Made by a program: the position numbers and the translations under genes
Shown here: one piece after another, positions 53,565-61,696 of the stretch
Numbering within the stretch: the first letter of the stretch is position 1
Layout of the letters: each line of letters opens with the position of its first letter
NCBI GenBank assembly: GCA_031553075.1
Contig: JAVBLX010000043.1
Location: forward strand, 21,269-85,268
Direction of reading: 5' to 3'
Source: DIGJ01 sp031553075
GTDB lineage: Bacteria > Bacillota > Clostridia > Lachnospirales > Lachnospiraceae
Length of the DNA: 64,000 nucleotides
Notes under the pieces: generated by a model
Databases searched by the model: none
What the model was told of the DNA's origin: nothing
Seen by the model: the letters and a program-made list of their open reading frames with translations, nothing else

Positions 53565-53885
53565 TTACGAAATTACTACAGCAGTACCGGATACGGTAAC
53601 CATTAACATGTTATTGCCCTGTCCTAATACCTCGTAGTCGATATCAACGCCGACAATAGCATTGGCGCCCATATGAGCTGCACGCTGTTCCATTTCCCGG
53701 ATCGCATTTTCACGGGCTTGAATGAGTTCCCCTTCATAGCTCTGGGAACGACCACCGAAAAAGTTGGTGAGGCCGGCAGCAAAATCCTTGATAAAGTCTA
53801 TACCATTAATGACTTCGCCGACGACCAGGCCTTTATACTCAATAATGGTTTTTCCTTCAATACTGGGGGTGGTTGTTATAATCAT
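53565..53885 (-). CDS. YbjQ/DUF74-family protein
   Basis: A 106-residue protein with the family pattern: TTPSIEGKTIIEYKGLVVGE at the start, EGELIQARENAIREMEQRA in the middle, and GANAIVGVDIDYEVLG near the end. Members form pentamers and have been called putative heavy-metal-binding; the function is not settled. The start is placed at 53885, after AAAGGAGG; a longer frame upstream has no ribosome site. Confidence 0.92.
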   Translation of the reverse strand: MIITTTPSIEGKTIIEYKGLVVGEVINGIDFIKDFAAGLTNFFGGRSQSYEGELIQARENAIREMEQRAAHMGANAIVGVDIDYEVLGQGNNMLMVTVSGTAVVIS

Positions 53886-54088
53886 AATGCTCCTCCTTTT
53901 GTTTTTATGTGAAATTCTAACCTCAGCCAATATGAGACAAGCTGATTTCTATAGCAATTACTTGTTCTACATTAGAAGAATTCCTGATGATATTTTACCA
54001 TATAAATCAAAAAAAGATAATAGTAAATAATCCTTAAGTTTATTTAAAAACCATTTCAAACCAAGCTTAAAACTTTTCTCAGGATATA

Positions 54089-54568
54089 TCATAGAAACAG
54101 ACTCATCTGTCCCTCAACTTCGTATTTTAATTTTCCTGGTACCTTATGCAAAATAAAATCAACGGAATTATCATCCTGTATATCTTCAAAGTGGTTATAA
54201 AATCCGGCGAAAAAGAGCGGTTTGTCTTCCGTATCTCGGATGATGCATTTATCCTTTTGCCCAGTCCATTCATAATAGCAGGTAGCTGGTATGACACACC
54301 GTCTTTTCTTGATACTATCAGAGAATAGTTTTTTATCTAAAGCAGTCTCGCATCGTGCATTAAAAATAACACCGGAATTCTTGAAATGAGGAAAGCCCCA
54401 AGCGTGATTTTCCATAATCAAGATATTATTCTTTTGAAAGATAACAGGAGCCAGGGCGGAGGGAAAGATTTCCTGACTTATTTCAGAATGGAGGCGTAAA
54501 TTAATCTCCTTTAAGAGTTTTTGGATTTCATGATACATTTCTTCGTCAATAAAATATCTTCCACACAT
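54089..54568 (-). CDS. SRAP (YedK/HMCES-like) protein with internal deletion (159 aa)
   Basis: The start is fixed by MCGRYF, whose Cys2 becomes the DNA-reactive N-terminus. FNARCET and the YYEW motif (active Asn and Glu) are present, and the last 20 residues (LHKVPGKLKYEVEGQMSLF) match the normal C-terminus. The part that should lie between DFI and LHKVP, with the strand ending in HDRMP and its active His, is missing, in frame, about 45 residues. So the protein can probably still bind DNA but may not form or reverse the crosslink normally. A 40-residue N-terminal extension is possible but would bury Cys2. AAAGGAG lies upstream. Confidence 0.82.
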   Translation of the reverse strand: MCGRYFIDEEMYHEIQKLLKEINLRLHSEISQEIFPSALAPVIFQKNNILIMENHAWGFPHFKNSGVIFNARCETALDKKLFSDSIKKRRCVIPATCYYEWTGQKDKCIIRDTEDKPLFFAGFYNHFEDIQDDNSVDFILHKVPGKLKYEVEGQMSLFL

Positions 54569-54715
54569 AAAATGAATCTCCTTTATTTTAACATCATACC
54601 ACAATTGGCGATAGAGAATCAAAAACAATTGAAATTCTTTCCAAGGGAATTGGAACGTGGTATAATATGTAAAAATAAAGGTATTCATTAGACATTAGAC
54701 AAGGAGAAAGAAGAT

Positions 54716-55057
54716 ATGAATGAAGTAGAACAATATATTTCAGTATTTCCCGAAGAGGTACAGGGACGTTTGAACGTAATCAGAAGCATTATCCTTGAGT
54801 TGGCACCAGAGGCGACAGAGCGGATATGCATGAGAATGCCCACTTATGATATGAATGGAAAGTGGTTAGTTCATTTTGCAGGATTTGAAAAGCATATAGG
54901 CTTTTATCCCCAGCCGGAAGGAATTGTTGCGTTTAAGGAGAAGCTGAAAGGATATAAGACTTCCAAAGGAACGGTACAATTTCCGTTAAACAAGCCATTG
55001 CCAGAGGAGCTGATTCGAGAAATAGTCAGATTTAGGGTGGACGAGCAGTCAAAATAG
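54716..55057 (+). CDS. DUF1801 / YdhG-like protein
   Basis: A 113-residue protein with the DUF1801 pattern: YISVFPEEVQGRLNVIRSII, then RMPTYDMNGKWLVHFAGFEKHIGFYP and FPLNKPLPEELIREIVRFR. Related to a fold compared with frataxin-like iron-binding proteins (YdhG/Fra), but its role is unclear. GGAGAAAG precedes the ATG. TATAAT at 54661-54666, 17 bases after TTTCCA, is a possible promoter. Confidence 0.9.
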   Translation: MNEVEQYISVFPEEVQGRLNVIRSIILELAPEATERICMRMPTYDMNGKWLVHFAGFEKHIGFYPQPEGIVAFKEKLKGYKTSKGTVQFPLNKPLPEELIREIVRFRVDEQSK

Positions 55058-55122
55058 TAAAAAACAAATTAATTTTATAAAAGGATATGAGTAAAAGCTT
55101 TCGAATTTGGGAGGATCAGAAA

Positions 55123-55674
55123 TTGATTAATAAGGTTTTAGTAGTAGTAGACATGCAGAATGATTTTATTAATGGTTCATTAGGAAGTGCTGAAGCGCAA
55201 ACAGTGGTGGATCGTGTTGTAAAGAAAATTAGTGAATATTTAAATAGTGACGAGGCGGCGATTTTCTGCACCTTTGATACCCATCAAAATGATTATCTTG
55301 AGACCCAGGAGGGGGTAAACCTTCCGGTTCCTCATTGCATAGTGGGAACAGATGGATGGAATCTGAATCCTAAGATAGCTCAGATGCTTAATGGGAAATT
55401 TACGCCGATTGAAAAACCAACCTTTGGCTCTATGGCATTAACCGATGCAATAAAGGCGATTGTTTTAGAGAATGGAATGAATGATGTGATAATAGAGTTG
55501 GTTGGTGTTTGTACCGATATTTGTGTAGTTACGAATGCTTTATTATTGAAAACTGTGTTGCCGGATGCTTTGATTAAGGTAGATGCGTCATGCTGTGCAG
55601 GTGTTACAGTAGAGGCACACAAGGCGGCGATTCGTGTTATGAAGTCATGCCAGATTATGATCGATGGGGAGTGA
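55123..55674 (+). CDS. Nicotinamidase/isochorismatase-family cysteine hydrolase
   Basis: The catalytic set is Asp in VVVDMQNDF, Lys in IEKPTFGS, and Cys in GVCTDICVV, with FDTHQNDY as the metal-site part. This is close to nicotinamidase (PncA), which turns nicotinamide into nicotinate. The start is TTG at 55123, eight bases after GGGAGG; the ATG at 55087 lacks spacing from its AAAAGGA. Length 183 aa is normal. It could also act on another amide. Confidence 0.9.
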   Translation: MINKVLVVVDMQNDFINGSLGSAEAQTVVDRVVKKISEYLNSDEAAIFCTFDTHQNDYLETQEGVNLPVPHCIVGTDGWNLNPKIAQMLNGKFTPIEKPTFGSMALTDAIKAIVLENGMNDVIIELVGVCTDICVVTNALLLKTVLPDALIKVDASCCAGVTVEAHKAAIRVMKSCQIMIDGE

Positions 55675-55729
55675 AAGTCTTTACCAACAATTTCCGCTAG
55701 TTTATCCTCAATAATTATGTTATGATTTG

Positions 55730-55751
55730 TTTGTAACAAATTTGTAACAAA
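55730..55751. repeat. Two tandem TTTGTAACAAA palindromes before the Cys-rich gene
   Basis: TTTGTAACAAA occurs twice without gap (55730-55740, 55741-55751); each copy is a palindrome around its central A. TATGAT at 55721-55726 could be a -10 box, which would put the repeats just after the transcript start. This looks like an operator for a dimeric regulator. Confidence 0.65.
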
Positions 55752-55787
55752 TAAAAAATGCAACATAATCCAGGGAGGATAAATATA

Positions 55788-56078
55788 ATGAAAAGAGTTA
55801 AAGTATGTGTAGCAGCAATAGCATTGGCAGCAGCAGTAATGTGTCCAGCAATGAGTAGCCAGGCGGCAACATCATGTGCAACAATTAATCAGTGTAATCA
55901 GTTAAGCATTAATAAATCATGTATTACTAACAAAAATGCGAATTGCTCTCAAGTAAAAGGGGTAAGTGTAAAGAAGAATTGTGTAACCAAAAATAAATGT
56001 AATACTAAAAAGGTGTTACAGAAGAAATGTGCAACCAGCCCTATTGTAAAACAATGTGCGCCTAAACTGTGTAAGTAA
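55788..56078 (+). CDS. Secreted Cys-rich basic peptide (96 aa precursor)
   Basis: The first 27 residues are a signal peptide: MKRVK, a hydrophobic core (CVAAIALAAAVMCPAM) and a cleavage site near SQAA. The mature part of about 69 residues has nine Cys, mostly spaced 5-10 apart and many preceded by Asn, Lys or Gln, and is strongly basic. The strong ribosome site GGGAGG lies 9 bases upstream, and a terminator follows, so it is expressed alone. It may be disulfide-knotted outside the cell. No immunity, transport or modification gene lies beside it. Function unknown; antimicrobial or adhesive roles are only guesses. Confidence 0.7.
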   Translation: MKRVKVCVAAIALAAAVMCPAMSSQAATSCATINQCNQLSINKSCITNKNANCSQVKGVSVKKNCVTKNKCNTKKVLQKKCATSPIVKQCAPKLCK

Positions 56079-56084
56079 AAAAAG

Positions 56085-56135
56085 TTTGCAATATAAAAAG
56101 GAAGTCTTTTATGGCTTCCTTTTTTATATTGCAAA
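56085..56135 (+). terminator. Long intrinsic terminator after the Cys-rich gene
   Basis: 56085-56104 pairs with 56115-56135, about 20 bp ending in a strong GGAAG/CTTCC core with T runs inside the right arm. It can work in both directions. Confidence 0.8.
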
Positions 56136-56244
56136 TGATTTTGGGGGTGATGGCTTATTGTGTACTTTTTGTTTATGGATTATAATCAATAAAGTAATGA
56201 TATTGATGAGGATAAATAAGGAAATAGGGGAGGGGTTTGTAGTT

Positions 56245-56499
56245 ATGATACTTTTTTTTAACCGTAAAGAATTAGAAATTACTTTTTCGAATAAGCGACA
56301 ATCGGAAATAAGGTCAATTTTAGCAAGCAACCATATAGATTATAAGATAAAAGTAGTGAATAGAAATAGTGCGGGACTTTTTAATGACACAAGATTAAGA
56401 ACTGGGACGTTTGGACAAAACTTGGAAATGAGTTATGAGTATATATTCTATGTTTACAAAAGAGATTATGAAAAAGCAAGGGGCATATTGCATAGGTAA
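56245..56499 (+). CDS. DUF2007-like small protein (84 aa)
   Basis: The pattern MILFFNRKELEITFSNKR, then IRSILASNHIDYKIKVVN and FVY-like strands fits a small alpha/beta protein of the DUF2007 kind (putative signal-transducing). The start at 56245 follows GGGGAGGGG by 9 bases; an open frame further upstream crosses the terminator. It ends about 80 bases before the riboflavin promoter. Confidence 0.65.
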   Translation: MILFFNRKELEITFSNKRQSEIRSILASNHIDYKIKVVNRNSAGLFNDTRLRTGTFGQNLEMSYEYIFYVYKRDYEKARGILHR

Positions 56500-56575
56500 C
56501 TGGAAAAAATGCTCTTACAAAAATAATCTTGATAAAGATTCAAAAATAATCAAAAATAATCTTGTAAAAAAGTAC

Positions 56576-56604
56576 TTGAAAAAAAAGGTGTAACACGTTA
56601 TAAT
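56576..56604 (+). promoter_or_regulatory. Sigma-A promoter of the riboswitch-ribU unit
   Basis: TTGAAA (56576-56581) and TATAAT (56599-56604), spacing 17. The transcript would begin about 20 bases before the riboswitch. Confidence 0.85.
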
Positions 56605-56631
56605 ATTTGTGGAAATTAAAATTAAATAAGG

Positions 56632-56750
56632 AAGTCTTCAGGGCAGGGTGTAATTCCCGACCGGCGGTAAAGTCCGCGAGCCTGTTTATCAGGTTGATTT
56701 GGTGCAACTCCAAAACCGACAGTAAAGTCTGGATGAGAGAAGAAAGATGA
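56632..56750 (+). ncRNA. FMN riboswitch (RFN element)
   Basis: The conserved blocks appear in order: GTCTTCAGGGCAGGGTG, AATTCCCGACCGGCGGTAAA, GTCCGCGAGCC, GATTTGGTGCAACTCC, AACCGACAGTAAAGTC and TGGATGAGAGAAGA. It binds FMN and, with the terminator at 56824, should stop transcription of ribU when FMN is plentiful. Confidence 0.97.
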
Positions 56751-56823
56751 ATTGCAATAAGCGTTTCTCCTACGATGAAAAAGAGATAATGTTTATTATG
56801 ATTCATTCCCATCAGCGACATAT

Positions 56824-56854
56824 GCTCTGAATATATTTATTCAGAGCTTTTTTA
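56824..56854 (+). terminator. Riboswitch-controlled terminator, followed by a second hairpin
   Basis: GCTCTGAATA (56824-56833) pairs with TATTCAGAGC (56838-56847), then TTTTTTTA. Just after it TTATTTTCAGAA (56852-56863) pairs with TTCTGAAAATAA (56876-56887), a further hairpin before the ribosome site. Confidence 0.88.
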
Positions 56855-56935
56855 TTTTCAGAAAGCCAACAGGGATTCTGAAAATAAAGCAAAGCTACTC
56901 AACTGTAACTTCCTTCCTAAAAAGGAGAGACGATT

Positions 56936-57559
56936 ATGAGTCAAATGACAGAAACCAAAAAACAAACTAAAAATCCAGCCAGAAACCTGTTTTCCACCAA
57001 GCAAATGGTGACCCTGGCGCTATTGTCCGCATTAGCCTTTGCTTTGATGATGATTCACCTGCCATTTAAGTATTTAGGCTTTTTGGAACTGGAATTCAGT
57101 GATGTGCCAGCAGTTCTGGCGGCTTTACTTTACGGTCCGGCAGCTGGTGTAGTTGTAGAATTAATCAAAAACATTATTAAAGCATTGATAAACACAACAA
57201 CAGGAGGAGTAGGTGAGTTAGCCAATTTCCTCATTAGCGCATGCTATGTTATACCGTTAGGATTCCTTTTCAAAAAGCTGAAAGGAAAATATAAAACCAT
57301 CCTGTCTTTTACAGCAGGAGTTACGGGATTCATCATTGCGGGAATTTTGATAAATTATTTTATTACAGTACCACTTTATGCAACTTTATTTGGTGGAATA
57401 GACGTAGTAGTTGGAGCTGCAGCAGCTACCGTACCTGCAATTAAAGACTTGGCAACGATTGTTATACTTGGTATTACACCATTTAACGTGGTGAAAGGGA
57501 TCGTCGTATCCCTGGTTGGTTATACCGTATATAAGGCATTTTATCGGGCCTTGGTATAA
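56936..57559 (+). CDS. ribU: Riboflavin ECF transporter S component RibU
   Basis: A 207-residue membrane protein with about six helices. LPFKYLGFLELEFSDVPAVLAALLYGP is broken across helices here; the part FLELEFSDVPA and GPAAGVVVELIKNIIKALI is the RibU pattern. It binds riboflavin and works with the shared energising module (EcfA/A'/T), which is not in the window. The FMN riboswitch in front supports the substrate. AAAGGAGAG lies before the ATG. Confidence 0.95.
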   Translation: MSQMTETKKQTKNPARNLFSTKQMVTLALLSALAFALMMIHLPFKYLGFLELEFSDVPAVLAALLYGPAAGVVVELIKNIIKALINTTTGGVGELANFLISACYVIPLGFLFKKLKGKYKTILSFTAGVTGFIIAGILINYFITVPLYATLFGGIDVVVGAAAATVPAIKDLATIVILGITPFNVVKGIVVSLVGYTVYKAFYRALV

Positions 57560-57592
57560 AGAGCTAATTACCTCCATAGGTTAATTATTATA

Positions 57593-57634
57593 AAAAGCCG
57601 TGCATCAGGAATAATCCTGAACCGCACGGCTTTT
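57593..57634. terminator. Two-way terminator between ribU and typA
   Basis: AAAAGCCGTGC (57593-57603) pairs with GCACGGCTTTT (57624-57634), with an inner CAGGA/TCCTG stem. A and T runs on both sides suit the two convergent genes. Confidence 0.9.
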
Positions 57635-57653
57635 GCCTTATAAATTATAATAT

Positions 57654-59480
57654 TTACTTTCTTTTGGATCTCATTCTTGCAGTCGCATCCAGAATTTTCT
57701 TCCGCATTCTCAGGCTTTTAGGGGTAATTTCCAGATATTCATCGGTATCAATATACTCCAATGCCTGTTCCAGACTAAGGACCTTAGGGGGAGTCAGCTT
57801 CAGTGCATCATCAGAACCAGAAGCACGAGTATTGGTAAGCTGTTTCCGCTTACATACATTAACCTCCATGTCTTCAGCCTTGGCATTCTGTCCAACCACC
57901 ATACCTGCATATACCTTTTCACCAGCACCAATAAACAAAGTACCACGTTCCTGAGCATTAAACAGTCCATAAGCAACTGCATCGCCTGCTTCAAAGGCAA
58001 TGAGAGAGCCTTGTTTTCGGTACTGTATTTCACCCTTATAAGGGGCATATTCTTCAAATATTGAGTTCAGAATACCGTTTCCTCTTGTATCAGTAAGAAA
58101 CTCGCCGCGATATCCAATCAATCCACGGGAAGGAATCAGAAATTCCAGACGGGTATAGCCACCGGAGGCCAGAGACATTCCCTGGAGTTCCCCTTTTCGC
58201 TGACTGAGTTTTTCAATTACACTGCCGGCAAATTCTTCCGGAACATCTACAAAAGCACGTTCCATTGGTTCCAGCTTTCGCTCCCGCTCATCATAACGGT
58301 AAAGAACCTCGGCTTTACTTACTGCAAATTCATATCCTTCCCGGCGCATATTTTCAATCAAAACGGATAAATGGAGTTCTCCACGTCCGGAAACCTTGAA
58401 GCAGTCAGCATTTTCCGTTTCTTCCACTCTTAAACTCACGTCGGTATTTAATTCTCTAAATAAACGTTCTCTGATGTGACGAGAAGTAATGTATTTTCCT
58501 TCCTGTCCGGCAAGAGGAGAATCACTTACTAAAAAGTCCATGGAAATGGTTGGATCCGAAATCTTCTGAAAAGGAATCGGATCAGGATTTTCCGGGGAGC
58601 AGAGGGTATCACCAATGTGAATATCTGCAATACCGGAAATTGCCACGATGGCGCCGATGGTAGCCTGCTCTACTTCGACCTTTTTAAGACCTTCAAATTC
58701 GTAAAGCTTACTGATTTTAACCTTTTGGAAACGAGAAGAATCATGCTCATTTACCAGGACAACTTCCTGATTGACGTGAATTCTTCCATTGTCAACCTTA
58801 CCAACGCCAATTCGTCCTACATACTCATTGTAATCAATGGTACTAATAAGTACCTGAGTAGCGGCATCAGGGTCACCGGTAGGTGCTGGAATGTATTCTA
58901 AAATAGTCTCAAATAAAGGCTTCATATCCTGCGGAGTCTGATTTAAATCCAAACAGGCGACTCCGGATCTTGCGGATGCAAAGACAAAGGGACAGTCAAG
59001 CTGGGTTTCATCGGCATCCAAATCAATGAAAAGCTCCAGGACTTCATCAATTACTTCGTTAGGTCTTGCTTCCGGCCGGTCAATTTTATTGATGCAAACA
59101 ATAACCGGGAGAGACAACTCCAGAGCTTTTTTCAATACGAATTTGGTCTGTGGCATAGCTCCTTCAAATGCATCTACCACTAGGATAACACCATTAACCA
59201 TCTTCAGGACACGTTCTACCTCGCCGCCGAAATCGGCATGGCCAGGTGTATCAATAATATTTATTTTGGTATCTTTATAATATACGGCAGTATTTTTGGA
59301 AAGAATGGTAATACCACGTTCCCGTTCAATATCGTTGGAATCCATTACACGCTCGGCAACCGCCTGATTACTGCGGAAAGTTCCACTTTGTTTTAGCAGC
59401 TCATCCACTAAGGTGGTTTTGCCATGGTCTACGTGAGCAATAATCGCGATGTTGCGAATATCTTCTCTTTTTTGCTTCAT
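57654..59480 (-). CDS. typA: TypA/BipA ribosome-associated GTPase
   Basis: A translational GTPase of 608 aa: AHVDHGKTTLVDELL (P-loop), the switch part GITILSKN, DTPGHADFGGEVERV and NKIDRPEARP, then elongation-factor domains II, III and V and the BipA-specific C-terminal domain (RGLIGYRGEFLTDTRG). It helps ribosome assembly and stress response. The start at 59480 follows AGGAGAG; the longer frame upstream has no ribosome site. Confidence 0.96.
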   Translation of the reverse strand: MKQKREDIRNIAIIAHVDHGKTTLVDELLKQSGTFRSNQAVAERVMDSNDIERERGITILSKNTAVYYKDTKINIIDTPGHADFGGEVERVLKMVNGVILVVDAFEGAMPQTKFVLKKALELSLPVIVCINKIDRPEARPNEVIDEVLELFIDLDADETQLDCPFVFASARSGVACLDLNQTPQDMKPLFETILEYIPAPTGDPDAATQVLISTIDYNEYVGRIGVGKVDNGRIHVNQEVVLVNEHDSSRFQKVKISKLYEFEGLKKVEVEQATIGAIVAISGIADIHIGDTLCSPENPDPIPFQKISDPTISMDFLVSDSPLAGQEGKYITSRHIRERLFRELNTDVSLRVEETENADCFKVSGRGELHLSVLIENMRREGYEFAVSKAEVLYRYDERERKLEPMERAFVDVPEEFAGSVIEKLSQRKGELQGMSLASGGYTRLEFLIPSRGLIGYRGEFLTDTRGNGILNSIFEEYAPYKGEIQYRKQGSLIAFEAGDAVAYGLFNAQERGTLFIGAGEKVYAGMVVGQNAKAEDMEVNVCKRKQLTNTRASGSDDALKLTPPKVLSLEQALEYIDTDEYLEITPKSLRMRKKILDATARMRSKRK

Positions 59481-59561
59481 ATATAAGCTCTCCTGATTTC
59501 TAAAAAAACTATTTTTTGTACAACTTTTCAAGTATATCACACCTGTGGAAAAAAGGAAAGT

Positions 59562-61037
59562 TTATTTTGAAACCTTTTTAGCAGTATCATTAAGGTTGGA
59601 AACCAGACTAACCACTTCCGTTACAGTCGTAATATTTTGTTCACTAATGCTGTAGGTTTGCTCAGCATGGGAAGATACCTCTTCCATAACGGAAGAAATC
59701 GTTTCGATGCCGTCTACAATCTGCCGGTTGGCAGATGAAAGATGTTCAATGGTGCTTCCCAACAGAGAAGCTTGCGAATTAAGCCGAGTGGTGCTTTCGG
59801 CAATTTCTGAAAAATTATTTGCAGTTTCCAGGGCCAGGGTATTCTGTTGTTGATTGCTTTGTATCAGCTGGTTTATGGAAGTCTTCACACCATGCAGCTC
59901 CTGTTCGATGGAAGTGATAATCTGAGTAATATTTGTGGTGGCATCAGCAGTTTGTCCAGCCAATGAAGAAATTTCACCGGCAACAACAGCAAAGCCCTTG
60001 CCAGCTTCTCCGGCTCTGGCCGCTTCAATGGAAGCGTTGAGGGAAAGCAGATTGGTTTGTTTGGCAATGCTTTGAATTAACTCCATGATGGTATTCATTT
60101 TTTGTGTGTGCTCATCCAGATTTTCCATTTTTTCTGCAACTAAATCACTGGCGGTTGCTGATGTAGCAGTATGGGATTTGAGCTGATCCATGTTGTTTTT
60201 TCCAAGGTTTATAGAGGAATCCGCCCAGACTAAATTTTCTGCCATATTGGAAGAAACGCTGGTGAGCTGTTGAATCTGTTCCTGAACATCACCAGTTTTC
60301 ATTAATTGCTGCTGGATTGCTTGTGCCGAGGTAGAGATACCCATGTTAATTTCGTTCATGGCTTCTTTTGTAGTGAAAATGGATTGCTGAAATGAATTCA
60401 TTTCAGTGCTTAAAATGGTACTGGAGTTTGTTACCTCCTGAGATATCTCTAAAACCATTTGCAGGGTTTTTGAAACATTATCTTTTTCATTTTGAATCGA
60501 TTCATTAATCAAACGACTATTTTTTTCGGTCACTCGCGAAACCCAAATACCAAAAATAGCAGTAACAAAGATAGACGCAATCTGGATTTTAATCCCTACC
60601 AGTGCCTCGCTGTCAATCAGTCCCTGGATTCCCAGATAACCTACCTGAATGAAATTCACCAAAATAGAAAAGGAGTTGATGATGATAGTAAATTTCTGGT
60701 CGGAGTAGACAATCGTTGCGACAATAAGTGGAATAATATACACAAAGGTATTAACGGTATGCCCGGTAAATAACACATATATATACATTAAGCCATATCC
60801 GATTAATACGAAATATCGGAGCAGCTGGGATTGTTGATTTTTAATAAAAAATAAAAAGGTAATGAAAAGTGGAAATAGTGTTATTGATAAAAAAGCCAGA
60901 TAATAGGATAATGTACGGTTTCCGTTTTTAACTTCAAGAAAATAAGCAATGCTTAGGACTACCCCCAGAATGGCATAACACATTAAGGCGATTCGATTCT
61001 GTGATTGTTTAATGTCAAATTTTTTTTGGGTTTCCAT
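59562..61037 (-). CDS. Methyl-accepting chemotaxis protein with six-helix membrane sensor (491 aa)
   Basis: Six membrane helices fill residues about 15-180 with only short loops, so there is no large extracellular sensor, unlike the receptor at 17202. The C-terminal part is a signalling coiled coil with the conserved tip LLSLNASIEAARAGEAGKGF near residue 330. HAMP is not evident. It may sense membrane or intracellular changes. The start at 61037 follows GAAGGAG. It lies between typA and rnpB on the same strand. Confidence 0.9.
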   Translation of the reverse strand: METQKKFDIKQSQNRIALMCYAILGVVLSIAYFLEVKNGNRTLSYYLAFLSITLFPLFITFLFFIKNQQSQLLRYFVLIGYGLMYIYVLFTGHTVNTFVYIIPLIVATIVYSDQKFTIIINSFSILVNFIQVGYLGIQGLIDSEALVGIKIQIASIFVTAIFGIWVSRVTEKNSRLINESIQNEKDNVSKTLQMVLEISQEVTNSSTILSTEMNSFQQSIFTTKEAMNEINMGISTSAQAIQQQLMKTGDVQEQIQQLTSVSSNMAENLVWADSSINLGKNNMDQLKSHTATSATASDLVAEKMENLDEHTQKMNTIMELIQSIAKQTNLLSLNASIEAARAGEAGKGFAVVAGEISSLAGQTADATTNITQIITSIEQELHGVKTSINQLIQSNQQQNTLALETANNFSEIAESTTRLNSQASLLGSTIEHLSSANRQIVDGIETISSVMEEVSSHAEQTYSISEQNITTVTEVVSLVSNLNDTAKKVSK

Positions 61038-61104
61038 AAAAACTCCTTCGTGAATAAATGTATAGGTCAATTGTACTATGTTTGTTAGAAAAACATAAAC
61101 TAAT

Positions 61105-61460
61105 GATGAGCAGCACTATAAGCCGGGTTCTGTATTAGATGATCATCTATCTTGGCCTGATGTCGCCACCAGGCTCCAGCGACCTACCCGAAAGCAGATC
61201 GGGCCAACCTGTTGCTTTCTGTTCGGTCTTGCTTCGGATGGGGTTTACATGTGCCCTCCCTGTTACCAGTGAGGCGGTGAGCTCTTACCTCGCCATTCCA
61301 CCCTTACAAGGTCACAGGGACCTTGCGGTATATTTCTGTTGCACTTTCCTTAGGGTCACCCCCACCGGACGTTATCCGGCATCCTGCCCTGCGAAGCCCG
61401 GACTTTCCTCACCTGAAACCTTTCGGTATAAACAGGCGCGACCATCTGTACTACTCATCA
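61105..61460 (-). ncRNA. rnpB: RNase P RNA (type A-like)
   Basis: On the minus strand the 5' part has GAGGAAAGTCCGGGCTTC near 61412-61395 and the 3' part has ACAGAACCCGGCTTATAG near 61133-61116, the two universal RNase P blocks. GATGAGTAG at the 5' end pairs with the CTCATC end (P1), fixing the ends near 61460 and 61105. Length about 356 bases is normal. It matures tRNA 5' ends with RnpA. Confidence 0.96.
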
Positions 61461-61466
61461 CGAGGT

Positions 61467-61495
61467 ATTCTATCACGGGAAAATTGGGTTGTAAA
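61467..61495 (-). promoter_or_regulatory. Promoter of rnpB
   Basis: On the minus strand TTTACA (61495-61490) and TAGAAT (61472-61467) are 17 bases apart; the predicted start falls at about 61460, the P1 5' end. Further upstream ATATAAAAGTTGT occurs twice. Confidence 0.75.
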
Positions 61496-61696
61496 TATAA
61501 AAGTTGTTTTTTCGATATAAAAGTTGTATTTTTAGGAAAAGGCTGTTAAATAAGAAATAAAATGGGAGGAAATGAAGGACTTTTCTGCTTGCTTTCCCCA
61601 AACAAGGAGAGTACAATAAAATGGAAAATTGTGGCGAGAAATGAGAGTGAAAGAGTAAAAGATTGAAAGAGTAAAAAACAAAAAGGAGACTGTAAT

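Noticed and set aside
61139..61549. A 136-residue open frame on the plus strand
   Set aside because: It lies antisense over the RNase P RNA gene, whose conserved blocks and paired ends explain the sequence; no ribosome site fits.
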